64,000 nucleotides of DNA from an uncultured Oscillospiraceae bacterium (lineage in GTDB: Bacteria; Bacillota; Clostridia; Oscillospirales; Oscillospiraceae): NCBI GenBank assembly GCA_910584835.1, contig CAJUEG010000003.1, positions 12,451 to 76,450 of the forward strand. Reading direction: 5' to 3'. This document shows positions 42,505-51,072 of the stretch, piece after piece. Numbering within the stretch: the stretch's first letter is position 1; each line of letters opens with the position of its first letter. The translations under genes and the position numbers were made by a program. Under the pieces are notes generated by a model that was not told the DNA's origin, did no database searches, and saw only the letters and a list, made by a program, of their open reading frames with translations.

Positions 42505-43793
42505 TCCCGCTCCCCTCCTTTCTCAACGGAGGCTTTCTTCACGGTGTTTTCCTCCGCCGGCCCGTCCGGCACAGCCTCTGCCGGCTTGTCCTTCTTTCGG
42601 GCGGTCAGCAGTGTTTTTATAAGCAGGGAGAACGCGCTGAGGTAGACGATGACGGAGATGATAACGTCGGTGATGTATTCATTGTAGGCGGTCAATTTGG
42701 TCAGCTGCAGGCCCACAATATTCAGCATGGACATAAAGCAGCCGGTAAAGATGACGCCGATGGGGTTATTGGCCGCCAGCAAAGCTACGGGGATGCCGTT
42801 GAAGCCGGTGGCCGGAAGGGACTGGTAGGTCTGCCAGAAGAACTCCGTATTGCCCGCCAGATAGTACAGCGCGGCCCCCGCCCCGGACAAGGCCCCGGCA
42901 ATGGCCATGGACAGCACAATGTTCCGCTTGTCGTTGATTCCGGCATACCGGGCGGCGTGACGGTTGGAGCCGCAGGCCTTAAGCTGATAGCCCAGAGTGG
43001 TCTTGGTCATGAGGATGTACACACCGATGGCAATCAGAATCGCGACAAGGATGCCTGCGTTGACCTGAGAACCGGGGAAAATTTTGTCCAGCCCCAGCTT
43101 TGCCGTCTGGACGCCGCTGCCATCCACATAGGTCCAGGCCCCGTCCACCATGGTCCGGCCATAGGCGGTCTTGTAGACGTAGCTGCTCTTGGTGTTCTCC
43201 ACGGTGTTCTGGAATATCTTGTTCGCATCAAAGAACCAGGTCACCAGATTGGCGGCGATCCAGTTTGTCATAATGCAGGCAAGCACTTCATTGATGTTGA
43301 GCATTGCTTTCACAATGCCGGGGATACACCCCCACAGGGCTCCCGCCAGCATGCCGCCCAAAAAGGCCAGCAGCCAGATGACAGGGCTTGGCAGTGCCGA
43401 GACGGGGATGCCCAGCGCTATGGCCAGAGTGACCATGGTGCTCATCAGGTACTGTCCCGGCGCGCCGATGTTAAATAAGCCCGTCTTAAAGGCCACCGAC
43501 ACGGACAGCCCGGTGAGGATCAGCGGAGTGGCCCGGAAGAGCATGTTGCCGATGTTTTGGGGATTGAACCCCCAAGTCAACCCCCCCGACGCGTTCCGGC
43601 CCGTGCTGAGAATCCCAAAGAAAATGAGGCGGATGCCTTCCCAGGCGCTTGTCAGGCCAAGGTTATCGCTGAACAAGCCCACAAGCAGCACCAGAATGCT
43701 GCCTACCGCCAAACCGATGACAATGGAGAGCAGGGACGCCAGCACCGTCTTTGTCCCGTCCTTCTGCAGCAGAGTCCTTCCTTGCTCCTTCAT
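42501..43793 (-). CDS. nucleoside-type ABC transporter permease 1
   Basis: A 430-residue permease of the same family (NupP-like). It is longer than permease 2 because of a polar extracellular loop (about 185-255) and a charged C-terminal tail (after about 405). The motif TGLSVSVAFKTGLFNIGAPGQ is typical. It lies 55 bases after the ATPase gene, in one operon. Confidence 0.9.
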   Translation of the reverse strand: MKEQGRTLLQKDGTKTVLASLLSIVIGLAVGSILVLLVGLFSDNLGLTSAWEGIRLIFFGILSTGRNASGGLTWGFNPQNIGNMLFRATPLILTGLSVSVAFKTGLFNIGAPGQYLMSTMVTLAIALGIPVSALPSPVIWLLAFLGGMLAGALWGCIPGIVKAMLNINEVLACIMTNWIAANLVTWFFDANKIFQNTVENTKSSYVYKTAYGRTMVDGAWTYVDGSGVQTAKLGLDKIFPGSQVNAGILVAILIAIGVYILMTKTTLGYQLKACGSNRHAARYAGINDKRNIVLSMAIAGALSGAGAALYYLAGNTEFFWQTYQSLPATGFNGIPVALLAANNPIGVIFTGCFMSMLNIVGLQLTKLTAYNEYITDVIISVIVYLSAFSLLIKTLLTARKKDKPAEAVPDGPAEENTVKKASVEKGGERE

Positions 43794-43848
43794 TCGCCCT
43801 CGTCCTCCTCTCCGGTATAGATTTGGACGAGATTCGGATATTTCACAC

Positions 43849-45399
43849 TCACGCGCCCTTCTCCCCCTTCCCGCTCATGTCCATTCGTTTTGCCCCGGCC
43901 ATATAGAGGCCCAGCTCCTGTACGGTGGTCTGCTTGGGGTCCAGCTCTCCTACGATTTCCCCCTCGTACATCACCAGGATGCGGTCCGATAAGCTCATCA
44001 CCTCATCCAGCTCCAGGCTGACCAGCAGTACGGCGTGACCCTTATCCCGCTCCGCCACCAATTGGCCGTGGATATACTCAATGGCGCCCACATCCAGGCC
44101 GCGGGTTGGCTGGACGGCCACGATAAGGGGCTTCTCCCGGTCCACTTCCCGGGCGATAATAGCCTTTTGCTGGTTGCCGCCGGACATGGAGCGGGCCACG
44201 GTCACCGGGCCCTGCCCGGAGCGCACGTCGTACTGCTCGATGAGCTGCCCGGCGTACTCCCGCACCGCGCCCTGGTTGATAAAGCCGCGGGTCTGGAACT
44301 GCTTCTCGTTGAACCGCTGGAGCACCAGGTTCTGTTCCAGCGTGAAGTCCAGCACCAAGCCGTGCTTGTGCCGGTCCTCGGGGATGTGGCTCATGTTGGC
44401 CCCCCGGTGCTTGATGGACGCGTGGGAGATATCTTCCCCGCAAAGGGTAACGGTTCCGCCGGAGCTCTTCTCCAGCCCCGTCAGGCCGTAGACCAGCTCG
44501 GTCTGCCCGTTGCCGTCAATGCCCGCGATGCACAGGATCTCCCCGGCCCTGGCCTGGAAGGAGACATGGTTGACAGCGTTTTTCTTATGGCTCCGGGAGG
44601 GGACACACAAATCATGTACCTCCAGCACCGGCGCACCCGGCTGGGCGGGCGCTTTGGTCACCTCAAGCTGTACCGGCCGGCCCACCATCATATTGGACAG
44701 GGAGTGCTTGTCCGTGTCCTTGGTATCCACGGTACCGATGTACTTGCCTTTGCGCAGCACTGTCACCCGGTCGGATACCGCCATGATCTCGTTGAGCTTA
44801 TGGGAGATGAACAGAATGGACTTGCCCTCCTTGGCAAACTCCTTCATGGTTCCCATCAGCTCATCAATCTCCTGGGGGGTGAGCACGGCGGTGGGTTCGT
44901 CGAAAATCAGGATTTCGTTGTCCCGGTAGAGCATCTTGAGAATCTCCACCCGCTGCTGCATCCCAACCGTAATATCCTCCACCTTGGCGTCCAGGTCCAC
45001 CTTCAGGCCATAGCGTTCAGACAGGGCTTCAACCTTGGCCCGGGCCGCCTTCTTTTGAAGGAACCCCACTCTTGTGGTTTCCGCCCCGAGGATGATATTG
45101 TCCAGCACGGTGAACACCTCAATCAGCTTGAAGTGCTGGTGAACCATGCCGATGCCCAGGGCGGTGGCATCGTTGGGGTCGTTGATTTTGACCTCCTGGC
45201 CGTTTTTCTTGATGATCCCCTTCTCCGGCTGGTAAAGGCCGAAGAGGACGCTCATCAGCGTGGATTTTCCCGCCCCGTTCTCCCCCAGGAGGGCGTGGAT
45301 CTCCCCCCGGCGGAGCTGAAGGGTGATATCATCGTTGGCGATAATACCCGGAAATTCCTTGGTAATGTGAAGCATCTCAATGATGTTCTCAGATTCCAT
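43849..45399 (-). CDS. nucleoside-type ABC transporter ATPase (two ABC domains)
   Basis: About 516 residues with two tandem ABC domains, as in NupO and sugar transporter ATPases. The first has Walker A GENGAGKST and the second a degenerate loop (GIDGNGQTELV); the second signature is SGGNQQKAI. It powers import through the two permeases. The start is the ATG at 45399 (GAGGACG just before it); an ATG three codons upstream is possible. It is transcribed from its own promoter, separate from the binding protein. Confidence 0.92.
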   Translation of the reverse strand: MESENIIEMLHITKEFPGIIANDDITLQLRRGEIHALLGENGAGKSTLMSVLFGLYQPEKGIIKKNGQEVKINDPNDATALGIGMVHQHFKLIEVFTVLDNIILGAETTRVGFLQKKAARAKVEALSERYGLKVDLDAKVEDITVGMQQRVEILKMLYRDNEILIFDEPTAVLTPQEIDELMGTMKEFAKEGKSILFISHKLNEIMAVSDRVTVLRKGKYIGTVDTKDTDKHSLSNMMVGRPVQLEVTKAPAQPGAPVLEVHDLCVPSRSHKKNAVNHVSFQARAGEILCIAGIDGNGQTELVYGLTGLEKSSGGTVTLCGEDISHASIKHRGANMSHIPEDRHKHGLVLDFTLEQNLVLQRFNEKQFQTRGFINQGAVREYAGQLIEQYDVRSGQGPVTVARSMSGGNQQKAIIAREVDREKPLIVAVQPTRGLDVGAIEYIHGQLVAERDKGHAVLLVSLELDEVMSLSDRILVMYEGEIVGELDPKQTTVQELGLYMAGAKRMDMSGKGEKGA

Positions 45400-45464
45400 C
45401 GTCCTCATCCCGCTTCCTGTCTAAAATGTCAACACCGGGCCCTATGGAAAGCCCCATTATGTTG

Positions 45465-45493
45465 ATTATACCTGATGTTCGACAAAAACACAA
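45465..45493 (-). promoter_or_regulatory. promoter of the ATPase-permease unit
   Basis: TTGTGT (45488-45493), 17 bases, TATAAT (45465-45470) on the minus strand, between the bmpA terminator and the ATPase gene. Confidence 0.72.
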
Positions 45494-45514
45494 GGGAATT
45501 CTTCCACACGCTTT

Positions 45515-45550
45515 AAAAACAGGCGAGACGCTGTGCGTCCCGCCTGTTTT
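45515..45550 (-). terminator. terminator after the BMP lipoprotein gene
   Basis: 16-bp stem AAAACAGGCGAGACGC with GCGTCCCGCCTGTTTT (one G-T pair), loop of three, T-rich on both strands. It separates the binding-protein gene from the ATPase unit. Confidence 0.88.
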
Positions 45551-45566
45551 AAGCTCAACTATGGAA

Positions 45567-46721
45567 TTAGATGACGTTCAGCGCCACGTTGCTCCACTCA
45601 GTGGAGGTCAGCTTGGCGAAGTCCTCCTCGGAGGTCATGCTGTCCACCACCAGCTTGCCGGAAGCCATGTCGGCCAGCTGGGCCTGATACTCCTCGACAG
45701 TGTAGGTGGTCATGGACCAGGTAGCGGTGGGCAGGCCCACGGCGTCGTCCTTGGCGCCCAGGGAGGTGCCCTTGCCGCCGATCTCGGAGAAGGAGTTGTC
45801 GTACACCTTGGCAACGGCCCACTGCACGGCGCTGGACAGGCCCTTCATCGCGGAGGTGATCACAGTGTCGGACTGGGAGGACTGATCCACGTCCACACCC
45901 ACCACAACGCCGTCATTGGCAGCGGCGGCGGCAACAATGGACTGGAACATGGAGCCGCCGCAGGCAAACACGATCTCAGTGCCGCTGGCGTACCAGCCGT
46001 TGATCATGGTCTGCAGCTCGGTGGAAGCGGAGAAGGAGGCGCCGTACTCCCAGGAGTAGTTGATGTCCACGGTCTTGTTCAGTTCCTTGGCGGCGTCATT
46101 GGCGCCCTGCACAAAGCCGTAGCCGAAGCGGCAGCAGGCGGGATTGGTGCCGCCGCCGCCACCGGAGAAGCCCAGCTTCTCGAAGCCTTCTTTTACCACC
46201 GCATAACCGGCCAGATAGCCGCTCTGCTCCTCCTGGAAGGAGATGCCGGCCACATTGTCCAGGCCCACGGGGTAGCCGTCGATGAAGATAAAGGGCACAT
46301 CGGGGAATTCTGCGGCGGCCTTCTTCAGCGCGGCCTCCTGCATAAAGCCGGCGCAGACCACCACCTCGGCGCCGCCGTCCACAGCGGCCTTCATGGCGTC
46401 GTAGCGGTCATCGTCGGTGGCCTGGTCGCCGTTGGCGGGCTGGTAGTACTTGTAGCTCTTGCCGTTGGCGTCGGCGTACAGCTTCACGCCGTCAAAAGTG
46501 CCCTGGTTGAAGGACTTGTCCTTCAACTGGCCTACATCGGTGATGAAGGCCACCTGATACTTGTTGTCGGAAGAGGTCATGGTGTCGGGGATGTCGTCGG
46601 CAGGGTTGCCGGCGGCAGAGGGATTGCCGGCGTTCTGGCTAGGATTGGGGTCCTTGTTGCTGCAGGCAAACAGGCTGAACACCATGGCCATAGCCAGCAG
46701 CATCGCAAAGAGCTTTTTCAT
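45567..46721 (-). CDS. BMP-family substrate-binding lipoprotein
   Basis: A 384-residue lipoprotein with signal MKKLFAMLLAMAMVFSLFAC (lipidated Cys20), a Ser/Asn/Pro linker and the basic membrane protein fold (AFITDVGQLKDKSFNQGTFDG). It captures nucleosides outside the membrane and delivers them to the permeases. It has its own promoter and terminator, so it can be made in excess of the channel. GGAAAGGA precedes the ATG. Confidence 0.92.
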   Translation of the reverse strand: MKKLFAMLLAMAMVFSLFACSNKDPNPSQNAGNPSAAGNPADDIPDTMTSSDNKYQVAFITDVGQLKDKSFNQGTFDGVKLYADANGKSYKYYQPANGDQATDDDRYDAMKAAVDGGAEVVVCAGFMQEAALKKAAAEFPDVPFIFIDGYPVGLDNVAGISFQEEQSGYLAGYAVVKEGFEKLGFSGGGGGTNPACCRFGYGFVQGANDAAKELNKTVDINYSWEYGASFSASTELQTMINGWYASGTEIVFACGGSMFQSIVAAAAANDGVVVGVDVDQSSQSDTVITSAMKGLSSAVQWAVAKVYDNSFSEIGGKGTSLGAKDDAVGLPTATWSMTTYTVEEYQAQLADMASGKLVVDSMTSEEDFAKLTSTEWSNVALNVI

Positions 46722-46797
46722 CGCTATTACATCCTTTCCTTTTCATTATGCCCGGGGCCGGTCCGCCACATTTCGCAGATCGGCCTCAAACATCACC

Positions 46798-46826
46798 ATT
46801 ATAGCTTGTCTTTCGAGAAATTACAA
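46798..46826 (-). promoter_or_regulatory. promoter of the BMP lipoprotein gene
   Basis: TTGTAA (46821-46826), 17 bases, TATAAT (46798-46803) on the minus strand. Confidence 0.8.
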
Positions 46827-46868
46827 GGAACTTTTGCAGCTTTTTTCAACTTTCCGCATTCTGACAGC

Positions 46869-47534
46869 TCAATAGCCCTGAGCCTGCTGTCCTTTCACCA
46901 ATTTGACGATTCGGCTGGTACCCAGCCGGTCCGCCCCCAGTTCCAGGAAATCCGCAGCGTCCTGAAGGCTGGAGATGCCTCCGGCGGCCTTGATCTTCAC
47001 ATGGGGGGCCACGTTGGCCTTGAACAGCGCCACGTCCTCCCGGGTCGCTCCGGCGGCGGAGAACCCGGTGGAGGTTTTAATATAATCCGCGCCGCTGTCC
47101 GAAACGATTTGGCACAGCTTTACCTTCTCCTCCCGGGTGAGCAGGCAGGTCTCAATAATGACCTTGAGCACCAGGCCGCCGCACGCCTCCTTGACCATGC
47201 GGATTTCAGACAGCAGATCATCCCACCGGCCGTCCTTGGCCCAGCCGATGTTGATGACCATGTCGATCTCCTTGGCGCCGTTGGCAATGGCGTCCCTGGC
47301 CTCAAACACCTTGACGGCGGTGGTGGAGTAGCCGTTGGGGAAGCCGATGACAGTACACACCGGGAGCTTGTCCCCCAGATAGTCCGCCGTCTGTTTCACA
47401 TATGCGGCGGGGATGCAGACGCTGGCGCAGCCGTAAGCCGCCCCGTCGTCGCAGATTTGTTTGATTTCCTCCCAGGTGGCGGTTTGGGTGAGCAGGGTGT
47501 GGTCCACGGCGGCCAGGATGGTCTTGTTGTCCAT
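46869..47534 (-). CDS. deoC: deoxyribose-phosphate aldolase
   Basis: Splits deoxyribose 5-phosphate to acetaldehyde and glyceraldehyde 3-phosphate, ending deoxynucleoside breakdown. From the ATG at 47534 (GAGGTG upstream) it is 221 residues. The Schiff-base lysine is K153 in YIKTSTGF, with D91 (EIDMVINIG) and K124 also conserved. It lies upstream of the nucleoside transporter and shares its direction, a logical salvage cluster. Confidence 0.96.
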   Translation of the reverse strand: MDNKTILAAVDHTLLTQTATWEEIKQICDDGAAYGCASVCIPAAYVKQTADYLGDKLPVCTVIGFPNGYSTTAVKVFEARDAIANGAKEIDMVINIGWAKDGRWDDLLSEIRMVKEACGGLVLKVIIETCLLTREEKVKLCQIVSDSGADYIKTSTGFSAAGATREDVALFKANVAPHVKIKAAGGISSLQDAADFLELGADRLGTSRIVKLVKGQQAQGY

Positions 47535-47565
47535 TGGAATCACCTCATACATTATTAATGATTAC

Positions 47566-47594
47566 ATTGTACTATGGACAGGCCGGAAAAGCAA
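47566..47594 (-). promoter_or_regulatory. promoter of deoC
   Basis: TTGCTT (47589-47594), 17 bases, TACAAT (47566-47571) on the minus strand. Confidence 0.72.
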
Positions 47595-47664
47595 GAGGCT
47601 CCCCGGCTGGGATGCAAATTTAGCGCCCGCAACCTGTATTTGCGGTTTTTCCAGCCCGATTTGG

Positions 47665-47693
47665 TTGACCGCAGAGGGGAAACCGGCTATGAT
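47665..47693 (+). promoter_or_regulatory. promoter of the XRE regulator gene
   Basis: TTGACC (47665-47670), 17 bases, TATGAT (47688-47693), about 50 bases before the GTG start. Confidence 0.68.
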
Positions 47694-47744
47694 GGAAGCA
47701 CGCTAGCGAAACCGGCGTGCCGCCGGACCAGGAGGTATATCATT

Positions 47745-48449
47745 GTGAAGTTAGGAGAAAAATTACAACAGCTGCGCAAAAAAAGCGGCCTGTCCCAGGA
47801 GCAGCTGGCCGCCCGGCTCACCGTGTCCCGGCAGGCGGTGAGCAAGTGGGAGCTGGACGACACCATGCCGGACACGGAAAACGTCATCCAGCTCAGCCGC
47901 CTGTTCGACGTGAGCTGCGACTATCTGCTCCGGGAGGAGGTGGACGAGCCGGGCGCCGCCCCGGCCGCGCAGGGACCGGTTCAGCCCCTACAGGAGCCGC
48001 TCCGGCCAACGCAGAATCTCCCCCGGCCCGCCGCCCCCGGGGAGACCCATCTGGACCGGCAGGGCTGGACGCACAACGCCTTTGTCCTGTCTCTGGGCGT
48101 GTGTGCCATTGGACTGGTGTTCAGCTACATGGGCCTAATCACCTACCACAGCCGCAGGCTGATGGCTATCGGTTTTATCATCCAGATACTGGGCGTGGTG
48201 CTGTTTGAATTGGCCGTCCCCCGGATGGGAGGCGGGAAAAAGGCCGCCCGGCTGAGCTTTTATGCCGCCGCTGTCTGGCTGGTGCTGCCCATTCTTGTCT
48301 TCTTGACCTTCTCGTGGGTATTAGATGACCTGCTGGGATGGCAGGGCACGGTCCTGAGGGCGCTCACTTATTACTTTACCGCGTATATCCTGTCGGCCTC
48401 GGCAGTGACGGCCGTCCTGCTTCTCCTCCGCCACCGCGCCAAAACGTGA
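47745..48449 (+). CDS. XRE-family regulator with membrane domain
   Basis: About 234 residues from the GTG at 47745 (GGAGG upstream; the longer frame to 47574 has no site and would cross the promoter). The N-terminal Cro/CI-type HTH (KLGEKLQQLRKKSGLSQEQL, SRQAVSKWE, CDYLL) is followed by a Pro/Ala-rich linker and a C-terminal domain of four predicted membrane helices (about 115-225). Such membrane-tethered XRE proteins sense cell-surface or membrane signals. The target is unknown; the CmpB-type gene follows. Confidence 0.85.
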   Translation: MKLGEKLQQLRKKSGLSQEQLAARLTVSRQAVSKWELDDTMPDTENVIQLSRLFDVSCDYLLREEVDEPGAAPAAQGPVQPLQEPLRPTQNLPRPAAPGETHLDRQGWTHNAFVLSLGVCAIGLVFSYMGLITYHSRRLMAIGFIIQILGVVLFELAVPRMGGGKKAARLSFYAAAVWLVLPILVFLTFSWVLDDLLGWQGTVLRALTYYFTAYILSASAVTAVLLLLRHRAKT

Positions 48450-48501
48450 AAAAATTCCTTGCATCAAACCTTCCCCTCCTCCCCATCCTATTTTTCAGGA
48501 C

Positions 48502-48531
48502 GGATTCCCGCCCCTTTCAGGGCGGGAATCC
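48502..48531. repeat. hairpin between the XRE and CmpB-like genes
   Basis: 12-bp perfect inverted repeat GGATTCCCGCCC with GGGCGGGAATCC around a 6-base loop. There is no T run on either strand, so it is not a classical terminator; it could be an RNA-stabilising or processing element. Confidence 0.6.
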
Positions 48532-48560
48532 AACAGGAAAATCGGGTGGGGGAGTTTTTT

Positions 48561-49079
48561 ATGCGCTGGCTCTGGTACTTCATCATATACAGCTTCGCGG
48601 GCTTTCTGCTGGAGGTGGCCTTCGCCCGGGCCATCCGCCACCCCAAGCGGGACCGCAAGTGCCTGCTGCTGCTCCCCCTGTGCCCGGTGTACGGGCTGGG
48701 GGCCTGCCTCATTTTGTGGCTGGCCCCGCTGGTCCGGGGTCCCGTCTGGGTGGCGCTGGCCGGGGGGATTGCCGCCACCGCCGCCGAGCTGGTCCTGGGC
48801 GCGTTTTACCGCTATGTCCTGGGGGTGGAGTTCTGGGACTACGCCGGGATGCCGGGCAGCCTGGGCGGGTTGGTATGCCCGGTGTTTTCCGTGTGCTGGA
48901 CGGCGCTGTCCCTGGCGCTGGTGTACGCCGTCCACCCCCCTGTCGCCGCCCTGGCCGCCCGCATCCCAGCTTGGCTGGGCCCGCCCGCCCTCATCGTGCT
49001 GGGCGCGGACGTTCTGGTGTCCTGCGCCGCCCTCCGCCGCACGGGTACCACCGATGTGCTTCGCTGGTATGCCCCTTAG
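48561..49079 (+). CDS. CmpB-type membrane protein, short form
   Basis: A 172-residue protein with about five membrane helices, homologous to the N-terminal part of the protein at 40591-41406 (FIIYSFAGFLLEVAFARA, LCPVYGLGAC, EFWDYAGMPGSL). It lacks that protein's cytoplasmic tail. The ATG at 48561 is preceded by a GGTGGGGGAG site. It lies downstream of the XRE regulator, probably in the same transcript. Confidence 0.75.
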   Translation: MRWLWYFIIYSFAGFLLEVAFARAIRHPKRDRKCLLLLPLCPVYGLGACLILWLAPLVRGPVWVALAGGIAATAAELVLGAFYRYVLGVEFWDYAGMPGSLGGLVCPVFSVCWTALSLALVYAVHPPVAALAARIPAWLGPPALIVLGADVLVSCAALRRTGTTDVLRWYAP

Positions 49080-49080
49080 T

Positions 49081-49114
49081 GAGGCGGGCCATCCCCCACG
49101 GGACGGCCCGCCTC
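49081..49114 (+). terminator. terminator after the short CmpB-like gene
   Basis: 10-bp stem GAGGCGGGCC with GGCCCGCCTC plus an inner CCC/GGG pairing, followed by ACCCCTTTTTG. Confidence 0.8.
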
Positions 49115-49129
49115 ACCCCTTTTTGCGTA

Positions 49130-49159
49130 TTGAACCGGCCTTCCCTTCTGTGTTAAAAT
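49130..49159 (+). promoter_or_regulatory. promoter of the putative metalloprotease gene
   Basis: TTGAAC (49130-49135), 18 bases, TAAAAT (49154-49159). Confidence 0.6.
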
Positions 49160-49195
49160 GGACGTGCCGGAAAATCCGCAAAGGAGCTGAGGCGT

Positions 49196-49975
49196 ATGGA
49201 CATCACCTTTTTAAATCCCGGAGCGGACGACACGCTCCAAAGCATCCTGGCCTTTCAGGAAGAGGGCGAAGCCGCCTTCTGGTCGGAGCCGCTCTATCAC
49301 TTCTATCCCCAGCTGGACAAAGCCCGCGCCGCCGCTCTCCCTTTCCCCCAGCGGAAGGAGTACATAGCGCGCACCCTGCGCGGCGTCTACGCCCAGTTGG
49401 AGGACGCCATCAACGAAAAGGCGCGCCTGTATTCTCTCCACTGGGCGCGCTGCCGGGCCCAGGTCAACGCCGCCCTGACGGACGCCTTTGAGGAAGACTG
49501 CGCCGGGCTTTTCAACGATCTGCGGTGTCATGTTGGCATGAATCCCATCGCGCCGCGGTTTTTGACGCAGCGGCGGTTCGACATTTTCTACCTCAACAGC
49601 GAGCGGGGCGCCGTGGGAACCGCCATCCACGAACTCATCCATTTTGTCTGGTTTCATGTGTGGAACGGGCTGTTTGGAGACAGCTATGACGAATACGAGC
49701 GGCCCTCGCTGAAGTGGATTTTGAGTGAGATGGTTGTGGAACCCATCATGCGGGACCCCAGGCTCAGCTCCATCAACCCCTACTTTCCCCGGGAGCAGGG
49801 CGGCTGCGTCTACCCCTATTTTTTTGACATGGAGGCGGGCGGCGCACCCATCCTGGACACTCTGGACCGGATGTACCGCGCCCAGTCCGTCCAGGCTTTC
49901 ATGAAGAGCAGCTGCGCCTGCTGTCTGGAGCACGAGGCGGAAATCAGGGCCCACATCCAAAAGTCAGAGGGCTGA
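49196..49975 (+). CDS. putative cytosolic zinc metalloprotease (HExxH)
   Basis: A 259-residue protein with no signal peptide. It carries HELIH at 145-149 within TAIHELIHFVW, the zinc-binding and catalytic signature of zincins. The likely third ligand is E178 in LSEMVVEPIM, giving a gluzincin-like HExxH-(28)-E spacing. The N-terminal helices and the C-terminal CACC cluster are unfamiliar. I do not recognise a named family; it could act as an intracellular protease. The neighbouring gene is metN, which does not clarify its job. Confidence 0.65.
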   Translation: MDITFLNPGADDTLQSILAFQEEGEAAFWSEPLYHFYPQLDKARAAALPFPQRKEYIARTLRGVYAQLEDAINEKARLYSLHWARCRAQVNAALTDAFEEDCAGLFNDLRCHVGMNPIAPRFLTQRRFDIFYLNSERGAVGTAIHELIHFVWFHVWNGLFGDSYDEYERPSLKWILSEMVVEPIMRDPRLSSINPYFPREQGGCVYPYFFDMEAGGAPILDTLDRMYRAQSVQAFMKSSCACCLEHEAEIRAHIQKSEG

Positions 49976-49997
49976 ACGGGAAGATTTTTCCCTTGTC

Positions 49998-50026
49998 TTG
50001 ACAATTTCCGGCTTCCGGCATACAAT
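49998..50026 (+). promoter_or_regulatory. sigma-A promoter of metNI
   Basis: TTGACA (49998-50003), 17 bases, TACAAT (50021-50026), directly ahead of metN. No T-box or SAM riboswitch is seen between it and metN. Confidence 0.88.
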
Positions 50027-50067
50027 AAGTGCCATCCATTGACCCCAGAGAGAGGGGAGAATAACCC

Positions 50068-51072
50068 ATGATTGAATTAAAAAATGTCTCCAAGGTGTTT
50101 TCCACCGCCGAGGGAGAGCTTCACGCCCTAACGGACGTATCTCTCACCATCGGCGACGGCGACATCTACGGCATCGTGGGCATGAGCGGCGCGGGGAAAT
50201 CCACCCTGGTGCGGTGCATCAATCTGCTGGAGCGGCCCACCTCCGGCCAGGTGGTCGTCGACGGGGCCGACCTGTGCGCCATGGGCCGGAAGGAGCTCAT
50301 CGCCCAGCGGCGGTCCATCAGCATGATTTTTCAGCAGTTCAATCTGCTGATGCAGCGCACGTGCTTGAAAAACATCTGCTTTCCCATGGAAATCGCCAAG
50401 GTGAAAAAGGCGGACGCGGAAAAGCGCGCCCGGGAGCTGCTGGAAATTGTCGGCCTGCCCGACAAGGCGGACGCCTACCCCGCGCAGCTGTCCGGCGGGC
50501 AGAAGCAGCGCATTGCCATCGCCCGGGCCCTGGCCTGCGACCCGAAAATCCTGCTGTGCGACGAGGCCACCTCCGCATTGGACCCCAAGACCACCCGGGA
50601 CATTCTGCGGCTGATCAAGGACATTAACCGGCGGCTTGGCATCACGGTGGTGGTCATCACCCACGAGATGGCGGTGGTGGAGGAGATCTGCACCCACGTG
50701 GCGATTCTGGACCACGGCCGGGTGATGGAGACGGGCAGCGTGGAGCAGGTATTTTCCAGCCCCCAGACCGAGGCGGGCCGCCGCCTGGTCTACCCCGACG
50801 GGGTCCGCATTGAACAGCTCCCCGCCGCCAATGTGGTGCGCATTGCCTTCAACGGCGGCTCTTCCTACGAACCGCTCATCGCGTCGCTGGCCATCGACTG
50901 CGGCGTGAAGGTGAACATATTGGGCGCGGACACCCGCAATGTCAACGGCCAGGCCTTCGGAACCATGCTGCTGGGCCTGCCCGAAGACCCGGCGGAGGCC
51001 GCCCGCGCCGCAGCGTACATCAAAAATCAGCCCAACGTGACTATGGAGGAGGTGCGGGATTACCATGCTTGA
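50068..51072 (+). CDS. metN: methionine ABC transporter ATPase MetN
   Basis: A 334-residue ATPase that powers D/L-methionine import. Walker A is GMSGAGKS (38-45), the signature LSGGQKQR is near 141, and the LCDEAT Walker B follows. The C-terminal NIL domain (about 260-334, PAANVVRIAFNGGSSYEP) binds methionine and inhibits the transporter when the amino acid is plentiful, which identifies the substrate. It overlaps metI by eight bases. Confidence 0.95.
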   Translation: MIELKNVSKVFSTAEGELHALTDVSLTIGDGDIYGIVGMSGAGKSTLVRCINLLERPTSGQVVVDGADLCAMGRKELIAQRRSISMIFQQFNLLMQRTCLKNICFPMEIAKVKKADAEKRARELLEIVGLPDKADAYPAQLSGGQKQRIAIARALACDPKILLCDEATSALDPKTTRDILRLIKDINRRLGITVVVITHEMAVVEEICTHVAILDHGRVMETGSVEQVFSSPQTEAGRRLVYPDGVRIEQLPAANVVRIAFNGGSSYEPLIASLAIDCGVKVNILGADTRNVNGQAFGTMLLGLPEDPAEAARAAAYIKNQPNVTMEEVRDYHA

